DNA from: Bacteroidaceae bacterium | GTDB taxonomy: Bacteria; Bacteroidota; Bacteroidia; Bacteroidales; Bacteroidaceae | Assembly (NCBI GenBank): GCA_024398595.1 | Contig: JAKSIX010000010.1 | Coordinates: forward strand, 1-51,652 | Length of the DNA: 51,652 bases | Reading direction: 5' to 3' | In this document: one piece after another, positions 1 through 9,152 of the stretch | Layout: every line of letters begins with the position of its first letter | How positions within the stretch are numbered: position 1 is the first letter of the stretch | Position numbers and translations under genes: made by a program | Notes under the pieces: generated by a model | What the model was told of the DNA's origin: nothing | Databases searched by the model: none | Seen by the model: the letters and a program-made list of their open reading frames with translations, nothing else

Positions 1-18
1 CCTTTCGGAAAGCGGGTG

Positions 19-50
19 CAAAGTTACGCCTTATTTTCTCCACAAACAAA
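19..50 (-). promoter_or_regulatory. promoter firing leftwards out of the window
   Basis: On the minus strand there is TAACTTTG (19-26), matching the Bacteroidota -7 consensus TAnnTTTG, and TTTG at 47-50 with a 20-base spacer. Transcription would start near position 12 and serve a gene lying left of the window. This is inferred from motif and spacing only. Confidence 0.5.
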
Positions 51-120
51 CTTTTGAGTAAAAAAAACACATATTTTTTATAGAAAACTATGCCTCAAAA
101 GCGAACTTGCTGTATATAAG

Positions 121-159
121 CCATATATCCCTGCCATGAATTCTGGCAGGGATATATGG
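121..159 (-). terminator. 16-bp perfect hairpin after rprY
   Basis: The arms 121-136 and 144-159 are exact reverse complements (16 bp) around a 7-base loop that contains GAATTC. It lies 20 bases after the rprY stop. There is no T-run directly behind the stem on the minus strand, so it could be a terminator of an unusual kind or an RNA-stabilising 3' end rather than a textbook intrinsic terminator. Confidence 0.5.
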
Positions 160-178
160 CAGTATCATTTCAGGCGAA

Positions 179-880
179 TCACCCCTCCACGTCCGGAGTG
201 ACAAGCTTGTATCCTTTCCCATGAATATTTATTATCTCTACATTCGGATCCTTCTTCAGATGTTTTCTCAGCTTTGTGATATACACATCCATACTACGCG
301 CATTGAAATAGTTGTCATCAACCCAAATAGCCTTGAGGGCATAGTCGCGCTGGAGAATATCATTCTTGTGAGAACACAAGAGCGCAAGGAGTTCAGACTC
401 CTTTGTAGTCAGCTTGACCGTATCCGCTCCGATTGACAGCAGCTGCTTCTTCGTGTCAAACACATACCCACCTATATCATATACCGACATCTCGTGATTC
501 TTCTTACCGTTGACCCTACGCAGAATCGCTTCAATACGGAATGTAAGTTCCTCCATACTGAACGGTTTGGTAATATAGTCATCGGCCCCGACCTTGAATC
601 CCTCCAGGATATCGTCCTTAAGATTCTTCGCCGTAAGGAACACAATGGGGACTTCCGAATTGACGGCGCGAACCTCCTGAGCCAAGGTCAGACCATCCTT
701 CTTCGGCATCATCACATCAAACACGCAGATATCAAACTTTCTGGCGATAAAGGCCTCGTACCCAGCCTCACCGTCCGGGCAAAGTTCAGCGTTATAACCT
801 TTTGCCTGCAGATACTCACGCAAAAGCATTCCCAAATTCTCATCATCCTCGCAAAGCAGGATATTCAATTTTTCTTCCAT
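179..880 (-). CDS. rprY: RprY-like response regulator (OmpR/PhoB family)
   Basis: A 233-aa transcriptional regulator with an N-terminal receiver domain (about residues 5-120) and a C-terminal winged-helix DNA-binding domain (about 130-230). The acidic pair E11/D12, the phospho-acceptor D55 (context FDVMMPKKDG), T83 and K105 (TKPFS) are all present, so phosphorelay should be intact. The GKGYKL ending is typical of OmpR-type winged helices. It lies 16 bases downstream of the histidine kinase and is transcribed with it, so RprX is the expected phosphodonor. The name comes from resemblance to the RprXY pair of Bacteroides; the target genes are not visible here. Confidence 0.88.
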   Translation of the reverse strand: MEEKLNILLCEDDENLGMLLREYLQAKGYNAELCPDGEAGYEAFIARKFDICVFDVMMPKKDGLTLAQEVRAVNSEVPIVFLTAKNLKDDILEGFKVGADDYITKPFSMEELTFRIEAILRRVNGKKNHEMSVYDIGGYVFDTKKQLLSIGADTVKLTTKESELLALLCSHKNDILQRDYALKAIWVDDNYFNARSMDVYITKLRKHLKKDPNVEIINIHGKGYKLVTPDVEG

Positions 881-896
881 ATCAAAAACTTTTTTA

Positions 897-2432
897 TTAA
901 TCCTTAACTAATGGCAACGATATTACAAACCGTGTGCCTACTCCAAGCTCACTATCAGCCCTTATTGTTCCACCGTGATCCTGAATAACCCTTCTGACGT
1001 AGGCCAGGCCAAGGCCAAATCCCTTGACATCATGCAGATTACCTGTATGGACACGATAGAATTTCTCAAATATTCTTTTCAAATCATCCTTTCCTATTCC
1101 TATACCGTTATCAGATATTGACACGTACAGTCTGCCGGACTCGTTCCACGTGCAGACCTCAAGATGGAGATTATCATCCGGTCTCCTGTATTTCACAGCA
1201 TTATCCATCAGATTGAAGATGACATTGGTAAAATGCATCTCGTCTGCCAACACAAACGGATTCTCCGCCTCAAATTTGGAATCTATCTTACCGCCACAGC
1301 TCTCAACTTTAAGGGTAAATGTCTTGACCACGCCGGATATCAGCTCATTGGCATCAGTATCCTTAAGTTTCAGATTGCTGGCATTGCGCTCAAACATTGA
1401 CATCTGCAGAACCTTCTCCACCTGAAAGCGCAGACGCTTTGTTTCATCGCCTATTACACCGGAGATATGCTGGAACAATTGGGGAGACTTGGCTACAGAA
1501 GGATCTCCAAGCATCTGCGCTGCAAGTGATATCGTAGATATAGGTGTCTTGAACTCATGGGTCATGTTATTGATAAAGTCATTTTTAACCTCAGAAAGCT
1601 TTTTCTGGCGGAATATGACTATCAAAGTGAATATGAACGTGATGAGAAGAAATACAGTAAAGATGAGCGACGGTATCAGGAAACGTACCGAACTGTATAT
1701 ATAATCCCTGTAAGTCGGGAAATATACCCGCAAGACACCCATTCTGTTCGGCTGGCCATTGCTGAAAAGCGTTTGGGAATAGGAATTCTTCTGATTCTTG
1801 TAATTAAAGTCATTGCAGTTACATCCTCCCACTACCCTGCCGCTGTTGGTAGTTACAATGTAATGGAAGGGTATTGATATTCCGTTATTCTGCAATTGAG
1901 CCGTCAGTTCATTGGCCAGCAATGAAAAATCCATCTTTTCACGTAAAGGCTTGTCATTGGAGTTATACAACATTGTATAAATGACCTCTTCCATCAGAGC
2001 ACGCTGTCTGATATATCTCTTGAGCAGTTCTTCCTGCAGCGACTTGTTTCTTTCCGATATTGTGGTATTGCCGCCGGGTCTGGGTATCTGCAATGACGGA
2101 ATCTGCGTATATGATGCAGGCGGCGGAGTCTGTATACTCTGTTGGATGGACATGGATGAACCGTCGGGAAATGTATATACCTGCTGGACTATATTCTGCC
2201 TTGCGCTCTGCTCGGCATTCGAGATTGCATTCATATCCTCCTCCAGATATTTTCTGGTCTCTTCCATCTCCAGCGTATGAGCGACCTGATAAAGTCCGCG
2301 CTTAACCGACTCCTCAAACTGATGTTTGCGCATAGAGACCATATCACGCATATATCCTACCTGCAAATACAGAAGTATCAGGAAAGACAGACCCATTACG
2401 CCTCCAAGCAGCCATATTGTAGTTTTCTTCAT
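897..2432 (-). CDS. rprX: RprX-like sensor histidine kinase
   Basis: A 511-aa membrane histidine kinase. Segment 4-27 is the first membrane span, about 28-248 is an extracytoplasmic sensor region (its middle is Pro/Ser/Gln-rich and it has a CNC motif), and 249-274 is the second span. The H-box is NNMTHEFKTP with the phosphorylated His at 292, followed by an N-box (FNLMDNAVKY), G1 (DNGIGIG), an F-box (FEKFY) and G2 (GFGLGLAY), so the kinase core is complete. An in-frame extension to 2486 exists, but the ATG at 2432 (MKKTTIW) directly precedes the first membrane span and lies just inside the predicted transcript, so it is chosen. It is co-transcribed with rprY. Confidence 0.87.
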   Translation of the reverse strand: MKKTTIWLLGGVMGLSFLILLYLQVGYMRDMVSMRKHQFEESVKRGLYQVAHTLEMEETRKYLEEDMNAISNAEQSARQNIVQQVYTFPDGSSMSIQQSIQTPPPASYTQIPSLQIPRPGGNTTISERNKSLQEELLKRYIRQRALMEEVIYTMLYNSNDKPLREKMDFSLLANELTAQLQNNGISIPFHYIVTTNSGRVVGGCNCNDFNYKNQKNSYSQTLFSNGQPNRMGVLRVYFPTYRDYIYSSVRFLIPSLIFTVFLLITFIFTLIVIFRQKKLSEVKNDFINNMTHEFKTPISTISLAAQMLGDPSVAKSPQLFQHISGVIGDETKRLRFQVEKVLQMSMFERNASNLKLKDTDANELISGVVKTFTLKVESCGGKIDSKFEAENPFVLADEMHFTNVIFNLMDNAVKYRRPDDNLHLEVCTWNESGRLYVSISDNGIGIGKDDLKRIFEKFYRVHTGNLHDVKGFGLGLAYVRRVIQDHGGTIRADSELGVGTRFVISLPLVKD

Positions 2433-2456
2433 AACCCGGCGATACTTTTTACATCG

Positions 2457-2491
2457 CAAATGTACAACAGTTCTCCAATCGCGCAAGCAAA
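2457..2491 (-). promoter_or_regulatory. rprXY promoter
   Basis: On the minus strand TACATTTG (2457-2464) fits TAnnTTTG exactly, with TTTG at 2488-2491 and a 23-base spacer. The implied start near 2450 gives a leader of about 18 bases before the ATG at 2432, which also argues against the longer reading frame. Confidence 0.6.
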
Positions 2492-2499
2492 ATCTAAAA

Positions 2500-2552
2500 A
2501 AATTATATTAAATAAATAAAAAATTGGCGTTGATTTAACAACCAACGCCAAT
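2500..2552 (-). terminator. intrinsic terminator of the EF-G2 gene
   Basis: A perfect 10-bp stem (ATTGGCGTTG at 2523-2532 with its complement at 2543-2552) is followed on the minus strand by a T-rich stretch (2500-2522). It lies 20 bases after the EF-G2 stop and separates it from rprXY. Confidence 0.8.
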
Positions 2553-2572
2553 ATAAGTTATCAAATAGACAA

Positions 2573-4732
2573 TTATTCTTCGTCTTTCTGCTTTGATTCG
2601 AATTCTTTGATAAGTTCGTTCTGGACATCAGTCGGAACAAGTTCATAATTGGCAAAAACCATTACAAACGAACCGCTGCCGCCAGTGATTGAACTCAGGG
2701 AGGTTGAGTAAGTTGACATTTCCTTCAAAGGCACCTTAGCTTTCAATACCTGATAGCTGCCTTCCGTCTCCATACCCATAATCATACCGCGACGGCCTTG
2801 CAAATCACTCATGACATCGCCCATATACTCCGACGGGACAAGAACCTCAACATCATAAATCGGTTCAAGAATCTTCGGACCGGCATCCTTGAATGCAAGG
2901 CTGAATGCATTACGTCCGGCCAGAAGGAATGAAATTTCATTTGAATCAACCGGGTGCATCTTGCCGTCATATACTATAACACGCACATCACGGGCGTATG
3001 AGCCTGTCAGAGGACCCTGCTCCATACGTTGCATTATACCTTTCAATATGGCAGGCATGAAACGGGCATCAATGGAGCCACCGACAATACTGTTGACGAA
3101 CACCAGCTTGCCACCCCAATCCAAAGGATACTCATCCGTTCCCTTGACACTCATCTTGAACTCCTGATTTCCGAACTTGAACATTTCAGGCAGCGGCTTG
3201 CCTTCCTCGTACGGCTCGACGATAAGATGAACCTCACCGAACTGACCTGCGCCACCAGACTGCTTCTTGTGACGGTAATCAGCACGTGCGGCCTTTGTGA
3301 TAGTCTCACGATAAGGAATCTTCGGTTCATCGAAATTGATCATCAGCTTGTCATTATTCTCGATACACCATTTGAATGTACGCAGATGGAACTCGCCCTG
3401 ACCACGAAGTATGACCTGACGAAGTTCCTTGGACTGTTCCACCACCAATGTCGGATCCTCCTCACGCATACGTGCCACGATAGACATCATCTTCTCCATA
3501 TCAGCCTCATTGACCGGTTTGATGGCACGTGAATACTTGTAGTTCGGGAACTTGATGAAATTGAAACTGTTGTCAGCACCCTTCGCATTCAATGTGTTGC
3601 CGGTCTTGACATCCTTCAGCTTGACGGTGCAACCCATATCACCGGCACACAGTTCTGATACCTGAGTACGGATAGAACCGTTGCTTGTAAACAGCTGGGC
3701 AATTCTTTCCTTGGAGCCACGATCCGCGTTGGTATAATCCTCACCCTCGCGTACAGTACCGCACATCACCTTGAAATATGATACGGCACCGATATGGGGT
3801 TCCATTGATGTCTTATAGAAGAAGAGGGATGTAGCACCGTCAGACGCGACCTCAACCTTCTCGTCCTTGGTGTTGCTTGCAGGAATGACATCCACCGGAC
3901 TTGGAGCCAACTGGCATACAAAGTCAACAAGACGGCTTACACCTACATTCTGAGCTGCCGACAAGCATAGTACAGGGAAGAAGCTGTTTGATACGACACC
4001 CTTCCTGAGTCCTGTAACAATCTCATCCTGTGAAAGCTCACCACTATCGAAGAACTTATCCATCAAAGCCTCATCGTTCTCGGCCGCAGCCTCGACAATA
4101 GCATCGTGAAGTGTCTGAGCCTTGTCTGCCAGTGACGCTGGGATATCCTCAATCTGAGGAGCCGCACCATCAGCAGTATAGGTATATTTCTTCATTTCAA
4201 GGACATCAATCACGCTGTTGAATCCCGGACCTGCATTTACAGGGAACTGCACCGGATAGATACCGCCACCGAACTGTGAACGGAGCTGTTCCACTATATT
4301 GTCGTACTCGCACTTTTCATTGTCAACATAATTGACTGCGAAGAACAGTGGCTTTGCAAGTTTTCCCGCAAGTCTGCGATTGTTGATTGCACCTACTTCC
4401 ATCGTATATTGGCCGTTCATGAGAAGTATTGCAGAATCGCACATATTCAAAGCCGTAACTGCCGCACCGGAGAAATCGTCCGAGCCCGGACAGTCAAAGA
4501 AATTCAGTTTCTTATCACCGCACTCCACTGAGCATACTGTAGAATAGACAGAGTAGCCGTATTCCTGCTCGACAGTGGCAGTGTCACTGACCGTATTCTT
4601 GGCATTCACATTGCCACGGCGCCTTATTACACCGGCATTAAGCAAGATACTCTCCGTAAGGGTGGTTTTTCCAGAACCCGAGCCACCGACAATGGCTACG
4701 TTTCTGACATCCGCAGACTTATAATTTTTCAT
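2573..4732 (-). CDS. EF-G paralogue EF-G2 (degenerate GTPase)
   Basis: A 719-aa protein with the full EF-G layout (G domain, domains II-V). The P-loop GGSGSGKTT (16-24) is intact, but switch II reads DCPGSDDF, so Ser84 stands where canonical EF-G has the catalytic His (DTPGH), and the G4 motif is NYVD (134-137) instead of NKxD. Bacteroides carries a second EF-G, EF-G2 of B. thetaiotaomicron, reported to support translation without GTP hydrolysis and to matter for gut colonisation. The changes seen here fit that paralogue rather than the housekeeping fusA. That assignment is by family knowledge and visible motif losses; biochemical behaviour is inferred. It is a single gene with its own terminator, divergent from hemW. 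Confidence 0.85.
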   Translation of the reverse strand: MKNYKSADVRNVAIVGGSGSGKTTLTESILLNAGVIRRRGNVNAKNTVSDTATVEQEYGYSVYSTVCSVECGDKKLNFFDCPGSDDFSGAAVTALNMCDSAILLMNGQYTMEVGAINNRRLAGKLAKPLFFAVNYVDNEKCEYDNIVEQLRSQFGGGIYPVQFPVNAGPGFNSVIDVLEMKKYTYTADGAAPQIEDIPASLADKAQTLHDAIVEAAAENDEALMDKFFDSGELSQDEIVTGLRKGVVSNSFFPVLCLSAAQNVGVSRLVDFVCQLAPSPVDVIPASNTKDEKVEVASDGATSLFFYKTSMEPHIGAVSYFKVMCGTVREGEDYTNADRGSKERIAQLFTSNGSIRTQVSELCAGDMGCTVKLKDVKTGNTLNAKGADNSFNFIKFPNYKYSRAIKPVNEADMEKMMSIVARMREEDPTLVVEQSKELRQVILRGQGEFHLRTFKWCIENNDKLMINFDEPKIPYRETITKAARADYRHKKQSGGAGQFGEVHLIVEPYEEGKPLPEMFKFGNQEFKMSVKGTDEYPLDWGGKLVFVNSIVGGSIDARFMPAILKGIMQRMEQGPLTGSYARDVRVIVYDGKMHPVDSNEISFLLAGRNAFSLAFKDAGPKILEPIYDVEVLVPSEYMGDVMSDLQGRRGMIMGMETEGSYQVLKAKVPLKEMSTYSTSLSSITGGSGSFVMVFANYELVPTDVQNELIKEFESKQKDEE

Positions 4733-4784
4733 TCGTCAATTGATTAATATGTTTTTGATTTTTCAATTTTTCCGTTTTGAGTGG

Positions 4785-4815
4785 CAAAATTAGCAAACAT
4801 TAGCAAATAAACAAG
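4785..4815 (-). promoter_or_regulatory. candidate EF-G2 promoter
   Basis: Minus-strand TAATTTTG (4785-4792) matches the -7 consensus. The best -33 partner is CTTG (4812-4815) at 19 bases, one base off TTTG. The leader would be about 47 bases. The same spacer holds a plus-strand TAATTTTG at 4836-4843 that may serve hemW. Confidence 0.4.
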
Positions 4816-4849
4816 TTGCGTATTGACGTTTTTTATAATTTTGGGAGAA

Positions 4850-5980
4850 ATGTCAGGATTGTATATTCATATTCCATTCTGTGCCAGCCGATGCATATAC
4901 TGTGCCTTCTACTCGACCACCAGACACGAACTGAAAGACAGATACGTTGACGCGCTGTGCCGCGAGATGGCGATGCGCAGAAACGATGGAGAATCACCCC
5001 ATCCCAGAACGCTGTACATAGGCGGTGGAACACCGTCGCAACTGTCAGCATTGCAGATTCACCGGATACTTGACAACGCCGATTCCGTATTCGGACTGTC
5101 AGGAATTGAGGAAGCTACTATCGAATGTAACCCGGACGATATAAACGGAGAATTCCTGTCTGGAATAAGGGACACGGCAATAAACAGAATAAGCATAGGC
5201 ATACAGAGTCTTGATGACGGCATATTGGAACTGATTCACAGAAGGCATACCGCTGCAGAGGCATTATACGCCATAGAATTATGCAAATCAGCCGGATTCA
5301 GCAATATAAGCGCAGACCTCATATACGGTCTTCCGGGGCAGACGTGTGATTCATTCCAGAGAGACCTGCAGACATTGGCAGACTTGGGAACGCCCCACAT
5401 ATCCGCATATTGTCTGTCATACGAGGAAGGAACCCCATTGCACATGATGCTTGCTGACGGCAGGATACATCAGGCACCGGACGATGTATGCGCAGATATG
5501 TACACGATATTGTGTAACACATTGAAAGACAACGGCTACTGGCATTACGAAATATCAAACTTCTGCAGGCCGGGCTACAGGTCACAGCACAACAGCAGTT
5601 ACTGGAACAGGACAGAATATATCGGACTGGGAGCGGCCGCGCACTCCTTTGACGGAATCATAAGACGATGGAACATCAGCGACATTGACAAATACATCAC
5701 AGGAATTCTCTCGGGCAATCCATCCTTCGGTCAGGAGCGTCTGACCGATTCAGACAGATACAATGAGACCTTAATGCTCTCGCTGAGAACATCCGACGGC
5801 CTGTCAATAAACGACATACAGCATGATTTTGGCAAAGATGCGGTCGGGAGACTGCTCAGTTCCGCCGCGGAATGGATAGAAAGCGGAGACCTGATTCTAA
5901 GCGATGACGGCAGAATGCGTCTCACAGAATCAGGTCTGTTCAGAAGTGACGGTATTGTCAGTTCAATGTTTATTGACTGA
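4850..5980 (+). CDS. hemW: HemW-type radical SAM haem chaperone
   Basis: A 376-aa radical SAM protein of the HemN/HemW family. The [4Fe-4S] motif is C11-x3-C15-x2-C18 in the context YIHIPFCASRCIYCAF, and GGGTPS follows. The residue after the third Cys pair is Phe rather than the extra Cys of true coproporphyrinogen dehydrogenase HemN, which points to HemW, a haem-binding/transfer protein. The C-terminal HemN_C domain (about 300-370) is present. The ATG at 4850 is chosen over an in-frame ATG at 4823 because the conserved YIHIPFC block begins at once after it. A TAnnTTTG element ends at 4843, so the transcript may be nearly leaderless. It is the only plus-strand gene in the first 23 kb. Confidence 0.85.
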   Translation: MSGLYIHIPFCASRCIYCAFYSTTRHELKDRYVDALCREMAMRRNDGESPHPRTLYIGGGTPSQLSALQIHRILDNADSVFGLSGIEEATIECNPDDINGEFLSGIRDTAINRISIGIQSLDDGILELIHRRHTAAEALYAIELCKSAGFSNISADLIYGLPGQTCDSFQRDLQTLADLGTPHISAYCLSYEEGTPLHMMLADGRIHQAPDDVCADMYTILCNTLKDNGYWHYEISNFCRPGYRSQHNSSYWNRTEYIGLGAAAHSFDGIIRRWNISDIDKYITGILSGNPSFGQERLTDSDRYNETLMLSLRTSDGLSINDIQHDFGKDAVGRLLSSAAEWIESGDLILSDDGRMRLTESGLFRSDGIVSSMFID

Positions 5981-6000
5981 AGTTTCGCGTAGCGGGACTT
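5980..6000. terminator. bidirectional hairpin between hemW and glmM
   Basis: AAGTTTCGC (5980-5988), GTA loop, GCGGGACTT (5992-6000): a 9-bp stem with two G-T wobbles. It shares its first base with the hemW stop and its last with the glmM stop, the only space between the two convergent genes. Confidence 0.5.
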
Positions 6001-7382
6001 CAAATCATCTTCCTGATGACATCCATTACGGACTTGCCGATTTCATCGGCAGCCTGCATTGACGAAGCCTCGGAATACACGCGGATTATCGGTTCCGTAT
6101 TGCTCTTACGCAAGTGAACCCACTTGTCCGGAAAATCAATCTTCACACCATCAATGTCATTTATCTCCTCTCCGGCATAGTTCTCCTTCACCTTTCGGAG
6201 TATGGCATCCACATCCGTACCGGGTTTCAGGTCAATACGGTTTTTGGCTATAAAATACGGCGGATATGTTTTCCTGAGTTCGCTCACAGTCTTCTTCTCA
6301 TGAGCCAGATGACTGAGGAACAGCGCAATACCCACCAGCGCATCACGGCCGTAATGCAATTCGGGATATATGACACCCCCATTGCCCTCGCCGCCGATGA
6401 CAGCACCTGTTTCCTTCATCTTCGTGACAACATTAACCTCACCTACGGCTGCCGCATTGTATTTCCGGCCGTACGCCAAAGTCACGTCACGCAGAGCCCT
6501 GGTTGAACTGAGATTCGAGACTGTATTTCCGGGAGTATGTTTCAGAACGTAATCCGCGACAGTGACAAGAGTATATTCCTCTCCATACATATTGCCATTT
6601 TCATCAATAAAGGCGAGCCTGTCGACATCAGGATCCACTACAAGCCCCAAGTCATACCCTCCACCACGGATAAGTCCCATAATATCACCAAGGTTCTTCT
6701 CCAACGGTTCCGGATTATGCTTGAAGTCACCGGTAGGCTCACAATACAGTTTCTTCACGTTCTTCACGCCAAGCCTTTCAAGCAATTCGGGCAATACCAC
6801 CCCACCGACAGAATTCACGCAATCAATGGCCACGCTGAAATCGGCCTTGCGTACAGCATCCACATCGACAAGATTCATGGCAAGTACGGCATCAACGTGC
6901 TTTTTGTTCATCCCGTCATTTCTGATATACCGGCCTATATTATCCACATCGGCATACAGGAAATCCTCTGCATCGGCAATGCGGAGAACCTCATTACCAT
7001 CGGCAGCACTCAGGAATTCCCCCTGTGAATTGAGTAATTTCAAGGCGTTCCAGTGACGCGGATTATGGCTGGCTGTCAAGATCAGTCCACCGTCTGCCTC
7101 AAGCCACGTGACCGCCAATTCCGTAGTAGGCGTGGAAGCCATCCCTATATCTATGACATCAACTCCCATTCCCATAAGCGTACCACACACTACATGACGC
7201 ACCATCTCACCTGATATGCGGGCATCACGTCCCACAACGACTCTCCCGGCCGATGGATTTCCAGCCTTCATCCACGTCACGTATGCAGACACGAATTTCA
7301 CTATGTCCATAGGAGTCAGACCCTCTCCGGCACGTCCGCCAATCTCTCCGCGTATTCCGGAGATTGATTTAACCATTGTCAT
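6000..7382 (-). CDS. glmM: phosphoglucosamine mutase (phosphohexomutase family)
   Basis: A 460-aa alpha-D-phosphohexomutase, most likely converting glucosamine-6-phosphate to glucosamine-1-phosphate for UDP-GlcNAc synthesis. The phosphoserine loop TASHNP (Ser105), the metal-binding loop DPDVDR (250-255), the sugar-binding loop GEGNGG (331-336) and the phosphate-binding SNTEPIIR near the C terminus are all present. The sugar loop GEGNGG differs from the GEQSGH of proteobacterial GlmM, so a phosphomannomutase activity cannot be excluded. The start at 7382 overlaps the previous stop as ATGA, implying translational coupling to the DUF4827 lipoprotein; a second ATG lies at 7376. Confidence 0.82.
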   Translation of the reverse strand: MTMVKSISGIRGEIGGRAGEGLTPMDIVKFVSAYVTWMKAGNPSAGRVVVGRDARISGEMVRHVVCGTLMGMGVDVIDIGMASTPTTELAVTWLEADGGLILTASHNPRHWNALKLLNSQGEFLSAADGNEVLRIADAEDFLYADVDNIGRYIRNDGMNKKHVDAVLAMNLVDVDAVRKADFSVAIDCVNSVGGVVLPELLERLGVKNVKKLYCEPTGDFKHNPEPLEKNLGDIMGLIRGGGYDLGLVVDPDVDRLAFIDENGNMYGEEYTLVTVADYVLKHTPGNTVSNLSSTRALRDVTLAYGRKYNAAAVGEVNVVTKMKETGAVIGGEGNGGVIYPELHYGRDALVGIALFLSHLAHEKKTVSELRKTYPPYFIAKNRIDLKPGTDVDAILRKVKENYAGEEINDIDGVKIDFPDKWVHLRKSNTEPIIRVYSEASSMQAADEIGKSVMDVIRKMI

Positions 7383-8032
7383 TTTTTCTGCGATGTTATT
7401 ATCAATTCATAATAGTAAGGCTGTACGGCATTCATAGCCGTTGTCGTGCCCTGATCGTGAGGCACTATAATCTTTATCTTGGAAGCATTGAGTCCGTTGT
7501 ACACGAAACCCGGAGTTATGAACGGCATCGGTACAAGCCATCCGGACGGAACAGAGTTTCCGTATCTGGCCATACGGCTCCCGGGAAGAAGTACGGCAGT
7601 ATAATAACTTCCGGTACGTGTACATTTGACAACCTCACTGTCGTTTGTATGCAGACTCATATCAATCGTATCGCCGGTCGCTATATTATACTCCAAGAAG
7701 CGGACATTGAACAATCTGGTTTCCCCATCATCCAATGCTGTACCCTCGCCACGACGCACAATCTGCATATATACGCCGTTCTCCGGGAAGAGAACATACT
7801 CGTTCAATGTCTTGTCAGGTCCTTCTTCCGGATTGTCCGTAATCGTGTCCTTCAGAAACTCATCAAGTTTTATGACCTTGATATTCCTTTCCGAGATAAA
7901 ATCCTGTATCTGTTCTGACTCTCTTGCTTTTTTCTCTGCATAAGTCTCTGTCTTATTGCAGCTTGCAACTGATATTGCCAAAGTCAGCAATATCAGCGAT
8001 GGCATTTTGAATCTCTGCATATTATCTGTCAT
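7379..8032 (-). CDS. DUF4827 family lipoprotein
   Basis: A 217-aa predicted lipoprotein: a short basic N terminus, a hydrophobic stretch and a lipobox ending in ...SVASC, then a soluble domain. It resembles the Bacteroidales DUF4827 family, which has FKBP-like features; no catalytic role is established. The start at 8032 overlaps the nrnA stop as ATGA, and its own stop overlaps the glmM start the same way, so it sits inside a translationally coupled string. A longer frame to 8074 is rejected because it would run into nrnA and push the signal peptide inward. Confidence 0.75.
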   Translation of the reverse strand: MTDNMQRFKMPSLILLTLAISVASCNKTETYAEKKARESEQIQDFISERNIKVIKLDEFLKDTITDNPEEGPDKTLNEYVLFPENGVYMQIVRRGEGTALDDGETRLFNVRFLEYNIATGDTIDMSLHTNDSEVVKCTRTGSYYTAVLLPGSRMARYGNSVPSGWLVPMPFITPGFVYNGLNASKIKIIVPHDQGTTTAMNAVQPYYYELIITSQKK

Positions 8033-9081
8033 CTGAATAACTGTATAATACAATCCTCGTCCGATTTTCTCCATTCCTCCAGTCCACGTTCAAGTTCCCT
8101 CACGCATTCATCCAAAGTGCCTATAAACTCTCCGCCTGATGCGCTCCTATGCCCGCCTCCGTGGAAATAATCTCCTGAGAACCTGTCACATGGAACGCCT
8201 TGCGTAGAGCGTAGCGACACCCTGATTTTTCCGTTGCCGAACTCGCGCATAAATACGGAGAACAGCACCCCCGATATCTGTAATGGCATATTGGCAAAGC
8301 CCTCCGTGTCACCGCTCTGACAATGATAGCGTTCCTGCTCTGATTGGGAGAGCGTAATCAAGGCTGTACGACAGCCTTCATATATACGCATTTTTTCCGT
8401 CAGTACGAACCCTGTCAATCGGAGTCTGTATTCTGAGTAATTATTGAATACCTTTCTGAAAAGCGCATCCTTATCGACATTCTTGTCTATCAACTGACTT
8501 ATGATATAGAAGAATTGCGATGAATTGCTGTTATATGCGAACCCTCCGGTATCCGTAATCATTCCGGTGCAGATACATTCCGCAATCTGTCTGGTAACAT
8601 TGCCCCACTCTCCAAGCGCACACAGCAGGTGGAATACCAACTCTGAAGTTGACGATGAATCCGGGTGCGACAATATCACATCGCAGAATCCGGATGGATT
8701 CGGATGATGGTCGATCATTATTTTCTTTGCACGGCTATACAATAGCGGGGCCGCCATCCCTTCAACACGACCCGGGGAATTAAAATCGAGACAGCAGAGC
8801 ACATCCGCCTTATATATCATATCCGATATCCCGTCAGGATTACTGTCGTATGTCATTATTTCAGATGCGCCAGACATCCACATAAGAAAATCAGGAGGGC
8901 AGTCGGGAAATACGACTTTCACATTTTTTCCCTTAGACTGCAGGAACAGACATAACGCAAGAGACGAACCGACGGCATCCCCATCGGGAGACTTATGCGC
9001 CATAATCACATAGTTGTCAGCCCACTCCATCCACACACGGAATTGCGCTACATCCTCGGAACTGAAATAATTATTGAGCAT
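8029..9081 (-). CDS. nrnA: NrnA-type DHH/DHHA1 phosphoesterase
   Basis: A 350-aa bifunctional oligoribonuclease / 3'-phosphoadenosine-5'-phosphate phosphatase. The DHH domain shows HKSPDGDAVGSS (motif I), a CCLDFN aspartate, the signature IDHHPN and a HPDSSSTSE block; the DHHA1 domain ends in GGGHRSASGG. It should degrade nanoRNAs (2-5 nt) and possibly pAp. The open frame extends to 9180, but the ATG at 9081 (MLNNYF) places the start after the comEC stop and just ahead of the conserved domain, so it is preferred. It lies between comEC and the DUF4827 gene in one transcript. Confidence 0.85.
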   Translation of the reverse strand: MLNNYFSSEDVAQFRVWMEWADNYVIMAHKSPDGDAVGSSLALCLFLQSKGKNVKVVFPDCPPDFLMWMSGASEIMTYDSNPDGISDMIYKADVLCCLDFNSPGRVEGMAAPLLYSRAKKIMIDHHPNPSGFCDVILSHPDSSSTSELVFHLLCALGEWGNVTRQIAECICTGMITDTGGFAYNSNSSQFFYIISQLIDKNVDKDALFRKVFNNYSEYRLRLTGFVLTEKMRIYEGCRTALITLSQSEQERYHCQSGDTEGFANMPLQISGVLFSVFMREFGNGKIRVSLRSTQGVPCDRFSGDYFHGGGHRSASGGEFIGTLDECVRELERGLEEWRKSDEDCIIQLFR

Positions 9082-9152
9082 TGCCTGTCTGTCGTGAAAA
9101 ACGGAAACTACCCGCAAAGATAGTAAGAATCTGTTTGGAAACGATTCTATTT

